Shown piece by piece: positions 35,015 through 43,726 of a DNA stretch of 64,000 nucleotides. Every line of letters starts with the position of its first letter. Positions within the stretch are counted from its first letter, which is position 1. Below the pieces are notes generated by a model, which worked only from the letters and a program-made list of their open reading frames with translations, was not told the origin of the DNA and made no database searches. Location: positions 1 through 64,000 of the forward strand of contig UQDE01000005.1 in the NCBI GenBank assembly GCA_900539735.1. The letters are read 5' to 3'. A program made the position numbers and the translations under genes. The stretch is from an uncultured Collinsella sp. (GTDB lineage Bacteria > Actinomycetota > Coriobacteriia > Coriobacteriales > Coriobacteriaceae).

Positions 35015-35884
35015 CTACCCCGCTAGGTAGGCCTCCAACGCCGGCAAAGTCGCCTCCGCATCGCGGCGACCGACCTGGTAGATGCGCTCGAGCTCATCCG
35101 GTTCGCGGCACAGCGACGGCACCTTCACCGATTCGCTCGGCCGCACCACAAAGACCTCGCCGGCAGACTCGCGACGTGCCAGGTCATCGAGCGTGGCATT
35201 GTAGACCTCATGCCGATGCTCAAGCGCTGCGACAAACTCTGGGTAGTGACGGAACACGCGCCGCAGCATGGGCATCACGCTGTTGGGCTGCTTCACAAAG
35301 CCCGCCGGCTGCGTGAGCACCACGATATTGCGGTCATACCCCTGCGCAAACAGCCATGCGCTGGGAATAGAATCAGCCACGCCACCATCCAGATACTTAT
35401 GCCCGTCAATAGCAACGGGACGCGTCGCCACGGGAATAGCAGACGACGCCCGGATCCACTCGATATCCCGCTCGTCGCCATAAGGCAGGTCATGGTAGAC
35501 GGCCTTGCCCGTCTCGATATCGGTACACACGCACGTAAACCGCATGGAGCAGGCACGATATGTCTCCAAATCGATGGGATCGCGCTCGATGGGCACCTCG
35601 TGATAGGCAAAATCGGCATTGAACATATCGCCGGTCCGCAGCCAGCTTGCTACACCCGCATAGCGCTTGTCGGCACAATAGGCCTTGTTATAGCGAATGG
35701 CGCGGCCGATCTGGCGCGATTTAAAATTGTAGCCAAACGCCGCGCCCGCCGAGACACCCACCATATGGTCGCAGGTCAAACCGTGCTCCATCCAAACGTC
35801 GAGCACGCCCGCCGTATACATACCGCGGTAGCCGCCTCCCTCGAGCGCGAGCCCCACCGTGCGCGTCGTATCCGGCTGTGCCAT
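35015..35884 (-). CDS. Patatin-like phospholipase, YjjU type
   Basis: A 289-residue patatin-fold acyl hydrolase with a Ser-Asp dyad. The oxyanion motif is GGGYRG, the nucleophile GVSAG, and the catalytic Asp lies in YLDGGVADSIP. Such proteins hydrolyse phospholipids or lipid esters in the cytoplasm. ATG 35884 follows GGAG. It diverges from the GGDEF-EAL gene. Confidence 0.9.
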   Translation of the reverse strand: MAQPDTTRTVGLALEGGGYRGMYTAGVLDVWMEHGLTCDHMVGVSAGAAFGYNFKSRQIGRAIRYNKAYCADKRYAGVASWLRTGDMFNADFAYHEVPIERDPIDLETYRACSMRFTCVCTDIETGKAVYHDLPYGDERDIEWIRASSAIPVATRPVAIDGHKYLDGGVADSIPSAWLFAQGYDRNIVVLTQPAGFVKQPNSVMPMLRRVFRHYPEFVAALEHRHEVYNATLDDLARRESAGEVFVVRPSESVKVPSLCREPDELERIYQVGRRDAEATLPALEAYLAG

Positions 35885-36207
35885 GCGACCATCTCCGTTC
35901 CTGCGTTTAAAACCGGAACAAGTATACCCGTCAACATATATCGTCTCAGTCGCATTTTCATCGAACATCGCATCGTCGCGCTACCGCCTGTCGAATAATA
36001 GCCGCCCACAGCATGTGCACCCATATATAATTCTGCACTGTTGTTTATACTACTCAGCAGTTATCAACAGCGAACATTAGCCGGTAAATTAACCCAACAA
36101 CGCAGCAAGGCGGGGGCCTGGATACACGCAAAGCGCCAAACAACAACGCGTGTGCACAACGAGCTCGCCCGACGCAATCCGCCCGACCTCAGAAAGCCGC
36201 TTACGAC
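35885..36207. other. Divergent intergenic region
   Basis: This 323-base gap separates the patatin and GGDEF-EAL genes. It is richer in A+T than its neighbours and presumably holds both promoters. I see no gene, riboswitch or repeat in it. Confidence 0.5.
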
Positions 36208-38925
36208 ATGGATACTGTCAGCAATTACACCGAAACGCTCGAAAAGACCGTCCGTGACCTTCTCGAGCGTCAGGATGATCTGATTAGGACCGCCTTTACC
36301 GACCAGCTTACCGGACTTGGCAACCGCGGCGGCTTTGCCCGCTCCCTCGAGGAGCTCTGGGAGCAGGACATCCCCGTTACCATGGCGTTCATCGACATCG
36401 ACAATCTCAAGCACTGCAACGACGTCTTTGGGCATGACGAGGGCAACCGCTATATCTTGCAGGTAAGCCTCTATCTCAAACTGTATATGAAAGTGGACGA
36501 AGCGGCGTTTCGCATAGGCGGCGACGAGTTTGCCATCCTATCTACGATTGCGACCGAGGACGACCTCGCCGAACGTCTGGAACACTGCCGAACGGTCCTG
36601 CTCAAAAACAACGATTCCGAGATGCCCCGCTCGTTTAGCTATGGAGTGTCGTATGCTGACCCCGCCCTGGGCGAAGCCCCCAATCGCATGACGCTCGATG
36701 CCGACCATCGCATGTACGACTACAAGCTACGCCATGCAATGCATCTTGATCGACGCAATATCGCGCAAGTCCACACCGACGACTTCGAAATAAGCGATCG
36801 CGTTTTTGACGCCTTTTCGATGCTCAACGAAGGCCGTTATTGCTTTATCGAGAACTTGGACAAACATCGCACCCTTTGGTCACAAGGTGCCCTGCGCGAT
36901 CTCGGTCTTCCTTCTGAGCATGTAGACAACTGCCACGATTACTGGAAAACGCGCGTCCACCCCGATGACCTTGAGGCCTACATCAACGACATCGACCAAA
37001 TCTATAATGGCTCCAAACACCGCCGCGTCATGCAGTACCGCATGCGCAATGCCGCGGGCGACTACGTCCTCTGCCGCGCTCGCGGGTTTCGCATCGACGG
37101 TGACGGAAATACCCCCTCGCTCTATGTCGGCGAACTTGTTAACCACTCACTCGCCGAGACCGTCGACGCCGCCACGGGCCTCGGAACGCAGCGTATGCTG
37201 ATCAACGCTATCGATGCCTGCCGTCGCGACCGTTGCGAGACGGGGCTTATAGCGGTCCGCGTTTGTGGCACGGCAAAGTTCAACGAGCTCTACGGGGCCG
37301 AGGCTGTCGACAACATGCTCGCCGAATACGCAGGCCGCATGTTATCGATCACCCGCGGCAGAAGTCGCGTCTTCCGCTCGCGAAACGCCCAGTTCGTCGT
37401 GCTCAGCAACGATCTGGACCACGAGGCATTCGAGCAACTGACCCATCATCTTAAAGAGGCCGTTTTCGCTCCTGTTCGAATCGCGAACGACACCATTACC
37501 CCCGTCTGTCTTGTCGTCCCGGCCTTTTACGAGCGCTTAATCAATCAAGCGACCGCTGTTTTAGGCGAACTCGACCGTCGTCTTCGCGCCGCCGGCGGGC
37601 TTGCCCCCAACGACAGCCTCCCCATACCCGAGATTGAGCGTAAAAGCGCCGTCGCCGAACGCATCGATACGCTCACGGGCCTCTATCGACCCAGCGAGTT
37701 TATGCGGCGTGCCAACGCATTTCTGAGGACAGGGCACGACGGCGCTTGGTGTATCGCCACCGTCGATATGGGTCATATGCGACTGTTTAACGAATGGCAC
37801 GGACAGGCCGAGGGCGACCGCGTGCTCGCCGATGTGGGCACGGTCCTCAAAGACATCGAGAATGCCGAGATGGGCGTCGCAGGATACTGGGGCCAAGACG
37901 ACTTTTGCATTCTCATCCCCTTTGAGCACGACACCGTCCATCAAATCTATAACCGCGTTCGCGCCGCCGTGGCCAAGCATGATGACGGCGTGGGTTTCTG
38001 GCCGTCCATGGGCGTTTGCCCCATCGACCCCAACGAGGAAATCACCATCGACGCGCAGGCCAAGGCCATGTTTACCAATCGGCGCGCAAAAAACGACTTT
38101 AAGGAGCGCGTCGCCATTTTCCGCCCCGAGGAGTACGAGCGCGAAACCGCGTTCCACCGCACGCTGACCGAATTCCAGTATGCGTTCTCAAACGGCCGCA
38201 TTACCTACTACCTGCAGCCCCAGGTCGACATGGAAACTGGCGAGATCGTTGGCGCCGAGGCGCTCACGCGCTGGATTGGCAAGGACGGTTCCCTCATTTC
38301 GCCTGTAACGTTTATCCCCGCACTCGAGGAAAGCGGCTTTGTAGTGACGCTCGACAAGTACATTTGGCAGGGCGTCGCCTCGTGGCTGCGCGAGCGCATC
38401 GACCGGGGGCTTCGCGTGGTTCCGATCTCGCTCAATGTGTCGCGCGTGGATATCCTTGCCTGCGACGTTGCCGAACATATGGGAGCACTTGCCGCCCAAT
38501 ACAACCTACCGCCCGAACTCATGCGCATCGAGATCACCGAGACAGCCTATACGGGAGAATCCGAGGCCGTGGATAAACTGACTGCCGACCTGCACACCCG
38601 CGGCTTCTCAACCTATATGGACGACTTTGGCACCGGCCAGTCCACGCTCGCGATGCTCAAGAACGTCAACGTCGACGTCATCAAGCTTGACCGCACGTTT
38701 GTTCCCGCCGACGGAGATCAAGGCCGCAGCGCGCAAATCATTACATCAATGCTCGATATGGCGCAGTCGCTCCATCTGCCCGTCGTGGTCGAAGGCGTCG
38801 AGACAAATGAGCAGGCGAACATGCTACGACAGATGGGCGCCCGCTACGCTCAGGGCTTCCTCTACTACCGCCCCATCCCGGCGAATGATTTTGAGGCATT
38901 GCTCGATGGTGGCAATAACAACTGA
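36208..38925 (+). CDS. Cyclic-di-GMP protein: GGDEF-PAS-GGDEF*-GGDEF*-EAL
   Basis: A 905-residue soluble protein without membrane segments. The first GGDEF domain is intact (RIGGDEF, 104-108). A PAS fold follows (about 200-315, VHPDDLEAY). Two further GGDEF-like domains are degenerate: the signature position reads SRNAQF near 391 and WGQDDF near 560. The C-terminal EAL domain (about 645-900) keeps EAL, NVS, EITE, DDFGTG and VEGVET and should hydrolyse c-di-GMP. It could make and break the messenger. The ribosome site is weak. A shorter paralogue follows at 39053-40582. Confidence 0.9.
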   Translation: MDTVSNYTETLEKTVRDLLERQDDLIRTAFTDQLTGLGNRGGFARSLEELWEQDIPVTMAFIDIDNLKHCNDVFGHDEGNRYILQVSLYLKLYMKVDEAAFRIGGDEFAILSTIATEDDLAERLEHCRTVLLKNNDSEMPRSFSYGVSYADPALGEAPNRMTLDADHRMYDYKLRHAMHLDRRNIAQVHTDDFEISDRVFDAFSMLNEGRYCFIENLDKHRTLWSQGALRDLGLPSEHVDNCHDYWKTRVHPDDLEAYINDIDQIYNGSKHRRVMQYRMRNAAGDYVLCRARGFRIDGDGNTPSLYVGELVNHSLAETVDAATGLGTQRMLINAIDACRRDRCETGLIAVRVCGTAKFNELYGAEAVDNMLAEYAGRMLSITRGRSRVFRSRNAQFVVLSNDLDHEAFEQLTHHLKEAVFAPVRIANDTITPVCLVVPAFYERLINQATAVLGELDRRLRAAGGLAPNDSLPIPEIERKSAVAERIDTLTGLYRPSEFMRRANAFLRTGHDGAWCIATVDMGHMRLFNEWHGQAEGDRVLADVGTVLKDIENAEMGVAGYWGQDDFCILIPFEHDTVHQIYNRVRAAVAKHDDGVGFWPSMGVCPIDPNEEITIDAQAKAMFTNRRAKNDFKERVAIFRPEEYERETAFHRTLTEFQYAFSNGRITYYLQPQVDMETGEIVGAEALTRWIGKDGSLISPVTFIPALEESGFVVTLDKYIWQGVASWLRERIDRGLRVVPISLNVSRVDILACDVAEHMGALAAQYNLPPELMRIEITETAYTGESEAVDKLTADLHTRGFSTYMDDFGTGQSTLAMLKNVNVDVIKLDRTFVPADGDQGRSAQIITSMLDMAQSLHLPVVVEGVETNEQANMLRQMGARYAQGFLYYRPIPANDFEALLDGGNNN

Positions 38926-38983
38926 TACGCTCGCGCGAAAAACGCCACCGCCGAAGGGGGCATTTGTCTCCATTAGCTAACTT

Positions 38984-39014
38984 ATATCCCCAATTCAAAC
39001 CGAATTGGGGATAT
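38984..39014. promoter_or_regulatory. 13-bp hairpin before the second GGDEF gene
   Basis: ATATCCCCAATTC and GAATTGGGGATAT are exact arms with a 5-base loop, 38 bases before the start codon. No T tract follows on the plus strand. It is an attenuator, operator or terminator candidate. Confidence 0.5.
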
Positions 39015-39052
39015 GATACAAACCGTTGTTCTGCCCAAGGAGGTTATTCATC

Positions 39053-40582
39053 ATGAACGAGTCATACCGCTTGGGCGAGCAATCGATTATTGCCTATCTT
39101 CAGCGACTTGCGAATGGTGTCTCGACCGCCGAACTCGATGTTTCCGCGCTGCCTGCTGAGCTACGCGCCGTTGGTGAGCAACTGCAAAAGACGCATGCCA
39201 TCCTGCAACAAGAGCGCCAGCTGCTTGAGTGCAACGCCTATATCGATCCGCTCACCAACTTGGGCAACCGCGGCGGACTCGACCGTCACGTCGAGCAGCT
39301 CTGGCGCAAAGGCGACCCCTTCACCTGCGCCTATATTGACATCGACCATCTCAAGCATTGCAATGATAAGTTTGGCCACGCCGAAGGCAATCGCTATATT
39401 CTGAGCATCTGCCGCACGCTCTCCGAAACCATGGAGCACGATGAGATGCTGTTCCGCATCGGTGGAGACGAGTTTGTGCTTATCTCGCTCTCCGCAAACG
39501 AAACTGAACTCGAGCAGCGCTTGGAGCAGGTACGTGCCGGGCTGATCGAGGCGAGCTCAGGTGACAAGGCGCCCATGATCGCCAGTTTTAGTTTTGGTTG
39601 CTCGCACGTCGACCCGCTTGCAGGCGATACGCGTCGCCAGATGACGATGGATGCCGATCGCAAAATGTATCGCTATAAGCTTATGCATCGTGTGCAGCAA
39701 CCGAAAGACAATGACGTGCCACAACACCCAATCGTCGATCAGCTTCCCTGCAACGACCGGGTGTTCCAAGCGATCTCCATGAGCTCTGAGACGCGCTATC
39801 CGTTCATCCTTAACCTCGATACGGGCGAATCGCAATGGTCGGTTAACGCCGTGCGCGATTTTGACCTGCCCTCCCAGCACCCTTTTAACTCGGTCGATAT
39901 GTGGCTTGCTCGCGTCCACCCCGAGGGCCGCGACAACGTACGCGCCGAGCTCGACATGGTGATAAACGGCACGTGGCACTTCCACTACATGCAGTACCGC
40001 GTTATGGATGCTACCGGAGCGTACGCGCTTTGCGACTGCACGGGCTACCGCTTGGACGGCACCGATACCGAGCCTAACATGTATGTGGGCATTATCATCA
40101 ACCGAAGCCTAGCAGATACGACCGACTCGGTAACGGGCCTGGGCGATGTCCACGCGCTGGTCAACGCTATTGGAGAGATGCGCCGCGTGGCGCGCGAGGC
40201 AGGCTTTATTGCCATTAAGGTCGACGATATCGCCGAGGTCAATGCCCGCTTTGGATTCGATGCAGGCGACCGCGTGCTCGCCGAAAGCGCCGCCTGCCTC
40301 ATGGATTGTTCGCGCGGCAAGGGCCGCCTGTTCCGCTCGACGGGGCCGATGTTCGTGGCACTCTTCGATGAACTCGGCCCCGAGGCAATCGACGAGATCG
40401 CAAGCGACATCGAACGGTTCCTGGGTTCTCCTGTGCTCATCGGCTCGCTTGAATATCAGCCGCCCATTCGCGTGGCCACGCTTCATCTGGACGGCGTCGA
40501 CCGTCAGCCCGTTTCCATTTTGAATGAACTCAAAGCGCTGCTTAAAGAGGCACCGCAAGTACCGGGCACCAAGCTGGACTAG
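39053..40582 (+). CDS. Diguanylate cyclase: GGDEF-PAS-GGDEF*
   Basis: A 509-residue paralogue of the first two-thirds of the upstream protein. The intact GGDEF (RIGGDEF, near residue 137) should make c-di-GMP. A PAS-like domain (VHPEGRDNV) and a degenerate GGDEF (RSTGPMF in place of GGDEF) follow; the EAL domain is absent. Shared wording such as LTNLGNRGGLDRHVEQLW and DIDHLKHCNDKFGHAEGNRY shows tandem duplication. ATG 39053 follows AAGGAGG. Confidence 0.9.
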   Translation: MNESYRLGEQSIIAYLQRLANGVSTAELDVSALPAELRAVGEQLQKTHAILQQERQLLECNAYIDPLTNLGNRGGLDRHVEQLWRKGDPFTCAYIDIDHLKHCNDKFGHAEGNRYILSICRTLSETMEHDEMLFRIGGDEFVLISLSANETELEQRLEQVRAGLIEASSGDKAPMIASFSFGCSHVDPLAGDTRRQMTMDADRKMYRYKLMHRVQQPKDNDVPQHPIVDQLPCNDRVFQAISMSSETRYPFILNLDTGESQWSVNAVRDFDLPSQHPFNSVDMWLARVHPEGRDNVRAELDMVINGTWHFHYMQYRVMDATGAYALCDCTGYRLDGTDTEPNMYVGIIINRSLADTTDSVTGLGDVHALVNAIGEMRRVAREAGFIAIKVDDIAEVNARFGFDAGDRVLAESAACLMDCSRGKGRLFRSTGPMFVALFDELGPEAIDEIASDIERFLGSPVLIGSLEYQPPIRVATLHLDGVDRQPVSILNELKALLKEAPQVPGTKLD

Positions 40583-40588
40583 CACCAC

Positions 40589-40629
40589 GGGGCGCGATGT
40601 GAAACACAAACCGTTTCGCACCGCGCCCC
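40589..40629 (+). terminator. Hairpin after the diguanylate cyclase gene
   Basis: GGGGCGCG and CGCGCCCC flank a loop that can pair further through GAAA/TTTC. No clear T tract follows. Confidence 0.5.
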
Positions 40630-40693
40630 ACGCCATCTGCCCTCTCGTGCGATAATCCTCCGCAGAAGTCACCAAAAGCAGAGGGAGTTTGTG

Positions 40694-41317
40694 ATGAAGG
40701 TTCTTTTAGTCAATGGCAGCCCCAAGGCAAACGGCAACACTGCCCGCGCACTCGCCGAGATCGCAGAGCAACTTGATGCCGAAGGCATTGATACCGAGGT
40801 GTTTCAGCTGGGCGCCAAGCCCATTCGCGACTGCATCGGTTGCGGTCAGTGCGGCAAGCTTGGCGGACGCTGCACCTTTGACGACGACGTGGTGAACGAG
40901 CTCATCGCTGCCGCCGAGCAGGCAGATGGCTTTGTCTTTGGCTCACCTGTCTACTATGCGCATCCCAGCGGACGCATCCTCTCGGCCCTCGATCGCGTAT
41001 TCTATGCCGGAGGCAAAGCCTTTGCACACAAGCCGGGCGCTGCCGTCGCCGTCGCCCGTCGCGGCGGTACGTCGACGACCTTCGACGTGCTCAACAAGTA
41101 CTTCACCATCAACCAAATGCCCGTGGTTGCTTCCACCTACTGGAACAACGTGTTTGGCCGCGTGCCCGGCGACGCCGATGGGGATGCCGAGGGCCTTGCC
41201 ACCATGCGAAACATCGGCAAAAACATGGCTTGGCTCCTGCGCTGCATCGAGGCGGGACAAGCCGCCGGTATCAACGCGCCCGAGGCAGATCGCGCAACGA
41301 CCAACTTCATTCGATAG
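40694..41317 (+). CDS. Iron-sulfur flavoprotein, NADPH-dependent FMN reductase fold
   Basis: A 207-residue flavodoxin-like protein. The FMN phosphate loop is NGSPKANGNTA. A compact cluster motif CIGCGQC-(6)-C (Cys spaced 2, 2 and 6) should bind a 4Fe-4S centre, as in iron-sulfur flavoproteins of anaerobes that reduce oxygen or peroxide. GSPVYYAHPSG is the second flavin contact. ATG 40694 is preceded by GAGGGAG; GTG 40691 is possible. The ArsC-like gene starts 12 bases later. Confidence 0.88.
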   Translation: MKVLLVNGSPKANGNTARALAEIAEQLDAEGIDTEVFQLGAKPIRDCIGCGQCGKLGGRCTFDDDVVNELIAAAEQADGFVFGSPVYYAHPSGRILSALDRVFYAGGKAFAHKPGAAVAVARRGGTSTTFDVLNKYFTINQMPVVASTYWNNVFGRVPGDADGDAEGLATMRNIGKNMAWLLRCIEAGQAAGINAPEADRATTNFIR

Positions 41318-41329
41318 AGCGGCGGGGCC

Positions 41330-41671
41330 ATGAATATTCAAATCTTCGGGACTAAGAAGTCGTTCGATACCAAGAAGGCCCAGCGCTATTTTAAGGAGCG
41401 CCGCATTAAGGTGCAGTTTATCGACCTTAAGGAAAAGGAGATGAGCAAGGGCGAGCTCACGAGCGTGATGCAGGCGGTCGGCGGCATCGACAAGCTGCTC
41501 AACCCCAAGGCCAAGGACGAGGAGATGCTCGCGCTCATCCAGCACCTCACCCCTAGCCAGCGCTTCGACAAGCTGCTCGAGAACCAGCAGGTTCTAGCCG
41601 AGCCCATCGTGCGCAACGGCAAAAAGGCCACCGTCGGTTATTGCCCCGATGTATGGGGAGCCTGGGAGTAG
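41330..41671 (+). CDS. ArsC/Spx-family protein lacking the redox Cys
   Basis: A 113-residue thioredoxin-fold protein of the ArsC/YffB/Spx family. The family catalytic Cys (YGxxxCxT) is Ser11 here (FGTKKSFDTKKA). The rest of the fold is kept, with LLNPKAKDEEM and PIVRNGKKATVGYCPDVW; a Cys remains near the C-terminus (GYC). Reductase activity in the usual way is unlikely. It overlaps the end of the flavoprotein operon by position (12-base gap) and may work with it. Confidence 0.8.
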   Translation: MNIQIFGTKKSFDTKKAQRYFKERRIKVQFIDLKEKEMSKGELTSVMQAVGGIDKLLNPKAKDEEMLALIQHLTPSQRFDKLLENQQVLAEPIVRNGKKATVGYCPDVWGAWE

Positions 41672-41757
41672 CTTGTGTTATTTGCCGGCGCGTGGGTATA
41701 AGAGCAGGCGTTTGGCATAAGATTCAACTGTAAGCCATGTCTAACAAAGGAGGGCAC

Positions 41758-42888
41758 ATGCCCAACAAACCCGTGAAGATCATCATGCTTACCGGATACC
41801 TCGGTGCCGGCAAGACCACGCTGCTCAACCACATCCTCGCTAACGACGGCGGCATCCGCGCCGCCGTGATCGTCAACGACATCGGCGAGATCAACGTCGA
41901 CGCTAGCCTTATCGCCGACGGCGGCCTTTCCGAGACCGATGACCTCATCCCGCTTACCAACGGCTGCATCTGCTGCACGCTTTCGGATGACCTGGCCAAC
42001 CAGCTGCAGGGCATCGCCGATTCGGGCAACTTCGATTACATCATCATCGAGGCATCGGGCATTTGCGAGCCTATCCCCATCGCCTACACCATCTCGAGCT
42101 TCTGCGACGAGGCCAAGGTGGGCGGCGAGCCCAAGCTCGCGCTCGACAACATCGTGGCCGTGGTCGATTGTGCCCGCATGTACGACGAGTTCAACGGCGG
42201 TCGCGACCTGCTGGCCGAGGATATCGACGAGGACGACATCGAAAGCCTGCTCATCCAGCAGATTGAATTCTGCTCCACGCTGATCCTCAACAAGACCGAC
42301 ACCGTGACGCCTGAGCAGATCGCCGAGCTCAAGGCTATCGTGCGCAGCCTGCAGAAGGACGCCGTGATCGTCGAGGCCCAAAACGGCGAGGTCCCCATGG
42401 AGGAGCTGCTCGACACCGACCGCTTCGACTTTATGCGCGCCTATAACTCCGCCGCCTGGATCGAGGCCATGGAGCATCCCGAGGAGCACGACGACCCCGA
42501 GGTGCTCGAGTACGACATCGAGACCTTTGTTTACTCGCGCCGCAAGCCGTTCGACCTGCAAAAGTTCACCGATTTTGTTGAGCAGGAGTGGCCCGACGAG
42601 GTCATTCGCGTCAAGGGTCCGCTGTGGCAGACCGGCGATCCGGACATGTGCTACATGTTTGAGCAGGCCGGCCACCAGATGCGCCTGATGGAGAACGGTC
42701 TGTTCGTTGACTCCGCGCCCGAGGGCGAGAAGCAGAAGATTATCGACGAGAACCCCGAGATCATGCAGATTTGGGACGACGAGACGGGCGACCGCATGAC
42801 GAGCCTGTGCATCATCGGCCGTCACATGGACAAGGATGCACTCATCGCCTCCCTCGATGCCTGCCTGACCGACTGGCACCGCGCCTAG
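41758..42888 (+). CDS. CobW/COG0523 G3E-family GTPase
   Basis: A 376-residue metal-chaperone GTPase. The P-loop is GYLGAGKTT, the metal-binding motif GCICCTL, and the guanine motif NKTD. Family members deliver zinc, cobalt or iron to target enzymes; the metal is unknown. The C-terminal CobW_C region carries acidic stretches. ATG 41758 follows AAAGGAGG. It has its own terminator. Confidence 0.92.
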   Translation: MPNKPVKIIMLTGYLGAGKTTLLNHILANDGGIRAAVIVNDIGEINVDASLIADGGLSETDDLIPLTNGCICCTLSDDLANQLQGIADSGNFDYIIIEASGICEPIPIAYTISSFCDEAKVGGEPKLALDNIVAVVDCARMYDEFNGGRDLLAEDIDEDDIESLLIQQIEFCSTLILNKTDTVTPEQIAELKAIVRSLQKDAVIVEAQNGEVPMEELLDTDRFDFMRAYNSAAWIEAMEHPEEHDDPEVLEYDIETFVYSRRKPFDLQKFTDFVEQEWPDEVIRVKGPLWQTGDPDMCYMFEQAGHQMRLMENGLFVDSAPEGEKQKIIDENPEIMQIWDDETGDRMTSLCIIGRHMDKDALIASLDACLTDWHRA

Positions 42889-42926
42889 GTTTATCCAAGC
42901 GGACATTTTCCGCCTACGTAGCCGCC

Positions 42927-42963
42927 AAACCACCACGAAGGTGCCCTTCGTGGTGGTTTTTCG
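42927..42963 (+). terminator. Terminator of the CobW gene
   Basis: AAACCACCACGAAGG pairs with CCTTCGTGGTGGTTT around a 3-base loop, followed by T residues. Confidence 0.9.
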
Positions 42964-42982
42964 TTCTGAGCCAAGGAGATTC

Positions 42983-43582
42983 ATGTTCAACATTGTGCTG
43001 TATGCGCCCGAGATTCCGGCCAATACGGGCAATATCGGCCGCACCTGCGTGGTCACCGGCGCCCGCCTGCATCTGGTGGAGCCGCTGGGGTTTTCGCTCG
43101 ACGACAAGACGGTACGTCGCGCCGGTCTGGGCTACTGGCAAAACTTGGACGTGACGACCTATGCCGGCTGGGAGGATTTCCTTGCGCGCAATGGTCTCTC
43201 CCCTGCCGACGAACGCCTGCATCTGCTGACCAAAAAGGCGCGCCGAACCTATGCGCAAAGCACCTACCGCGACGGCGACTATTTGGTCTTTGGCAGCGAG
43301 AGTTCGGGCATTCCCGAGCCACTGCTTGCCGCGGCGCCCGAGCGTTGCGAGCGCATCCCCATGCTGCGCGATTGCGACTCACTCGATAACGCCGAGGCAT
43401 GGGAAGCCCACGAGGAATCGCTCGGGCATACCGAGGACAGCCACGAGGCCATCCTTCAACAGGACATCTGCGGCAACTTCGTCAACCCGAACGACTACCG
43501 CATCAGTGCACTCAACCTCTCCAACAGCGCCGCCATCGTCCTCTACGAAGCCTTGCGCCAAACAGGCTTTCCGGGAATGTGA
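42983..43582 (+). CDS. trmL: tRNA (cytidine/uridine-34-2'-O)-methyltransferase TrmL
   Basis: A 199-residue SPOUT methyltransferase that methylates the wobble base of leucine tRNAs. NIVLYAPEIPANTGNIGRTC opens it; FGSESSGIPEPLL and LNLSNSAAIVLYEALRQ form the knotted SAM site. It is about 40 residues longer than E. coli TrmL because of an acidic insertion (about 133-170) between IPML and the NLSNS loop. The ATG at 42983 follows AAGGAG. Its last Met codon and TGA stop lie in the palindrome 43574-43610. Confidence 0.93.
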   Translation: MFNIVLYAPEIPANTGNIGRTCVVTGARLHLVEPLGFSLDDKTVRRAGLGYWQNLDVTTYAGWEDFLARNGLSPADERLHLLTKKARRTYAQSTYRDGDYLVFGSESSGIPEPLLAAAPERCERIPMLRDCDSLDNAEAWEAHEESLGHTEDSHEAILQQDICGNFVNPNDYRISALNLSNSAAIVLYEALRQTGFPGM

Positions 43583-43610
43583 CAAAGGGACTGTCCCTTT
43601 GTCACATTCC
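43574..43610. repeat. GTCCC palindrome, TGTGACAAAGGGAC type, copy 1
   Basis: GGAATGTGACAAAGGGAC and its exact complement are 18-base arms separated by a single T. It includes the trmL stop codon. Related copies lie at 44832-44866 and 48560-48592. Confidence 0.88.
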
Positions 43611-43726
43611 AGCGCCGCGCCGATGGCGCACGCGCCTAATTGATGCTCTAGATAAAGAGCCCTCACTTTTAATCAGAATTAACTAAAGTAAAATGAAGTT
43701 AAACGGCGGTGTGAAAGGAGAGCCTT

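Noticed and set aside
41638..43107. Minus-strand frame of 489 codons
   Set aside because: Antisense to the CobW GTPase; amino-acid make-up and lack of motifs mark a shadow.
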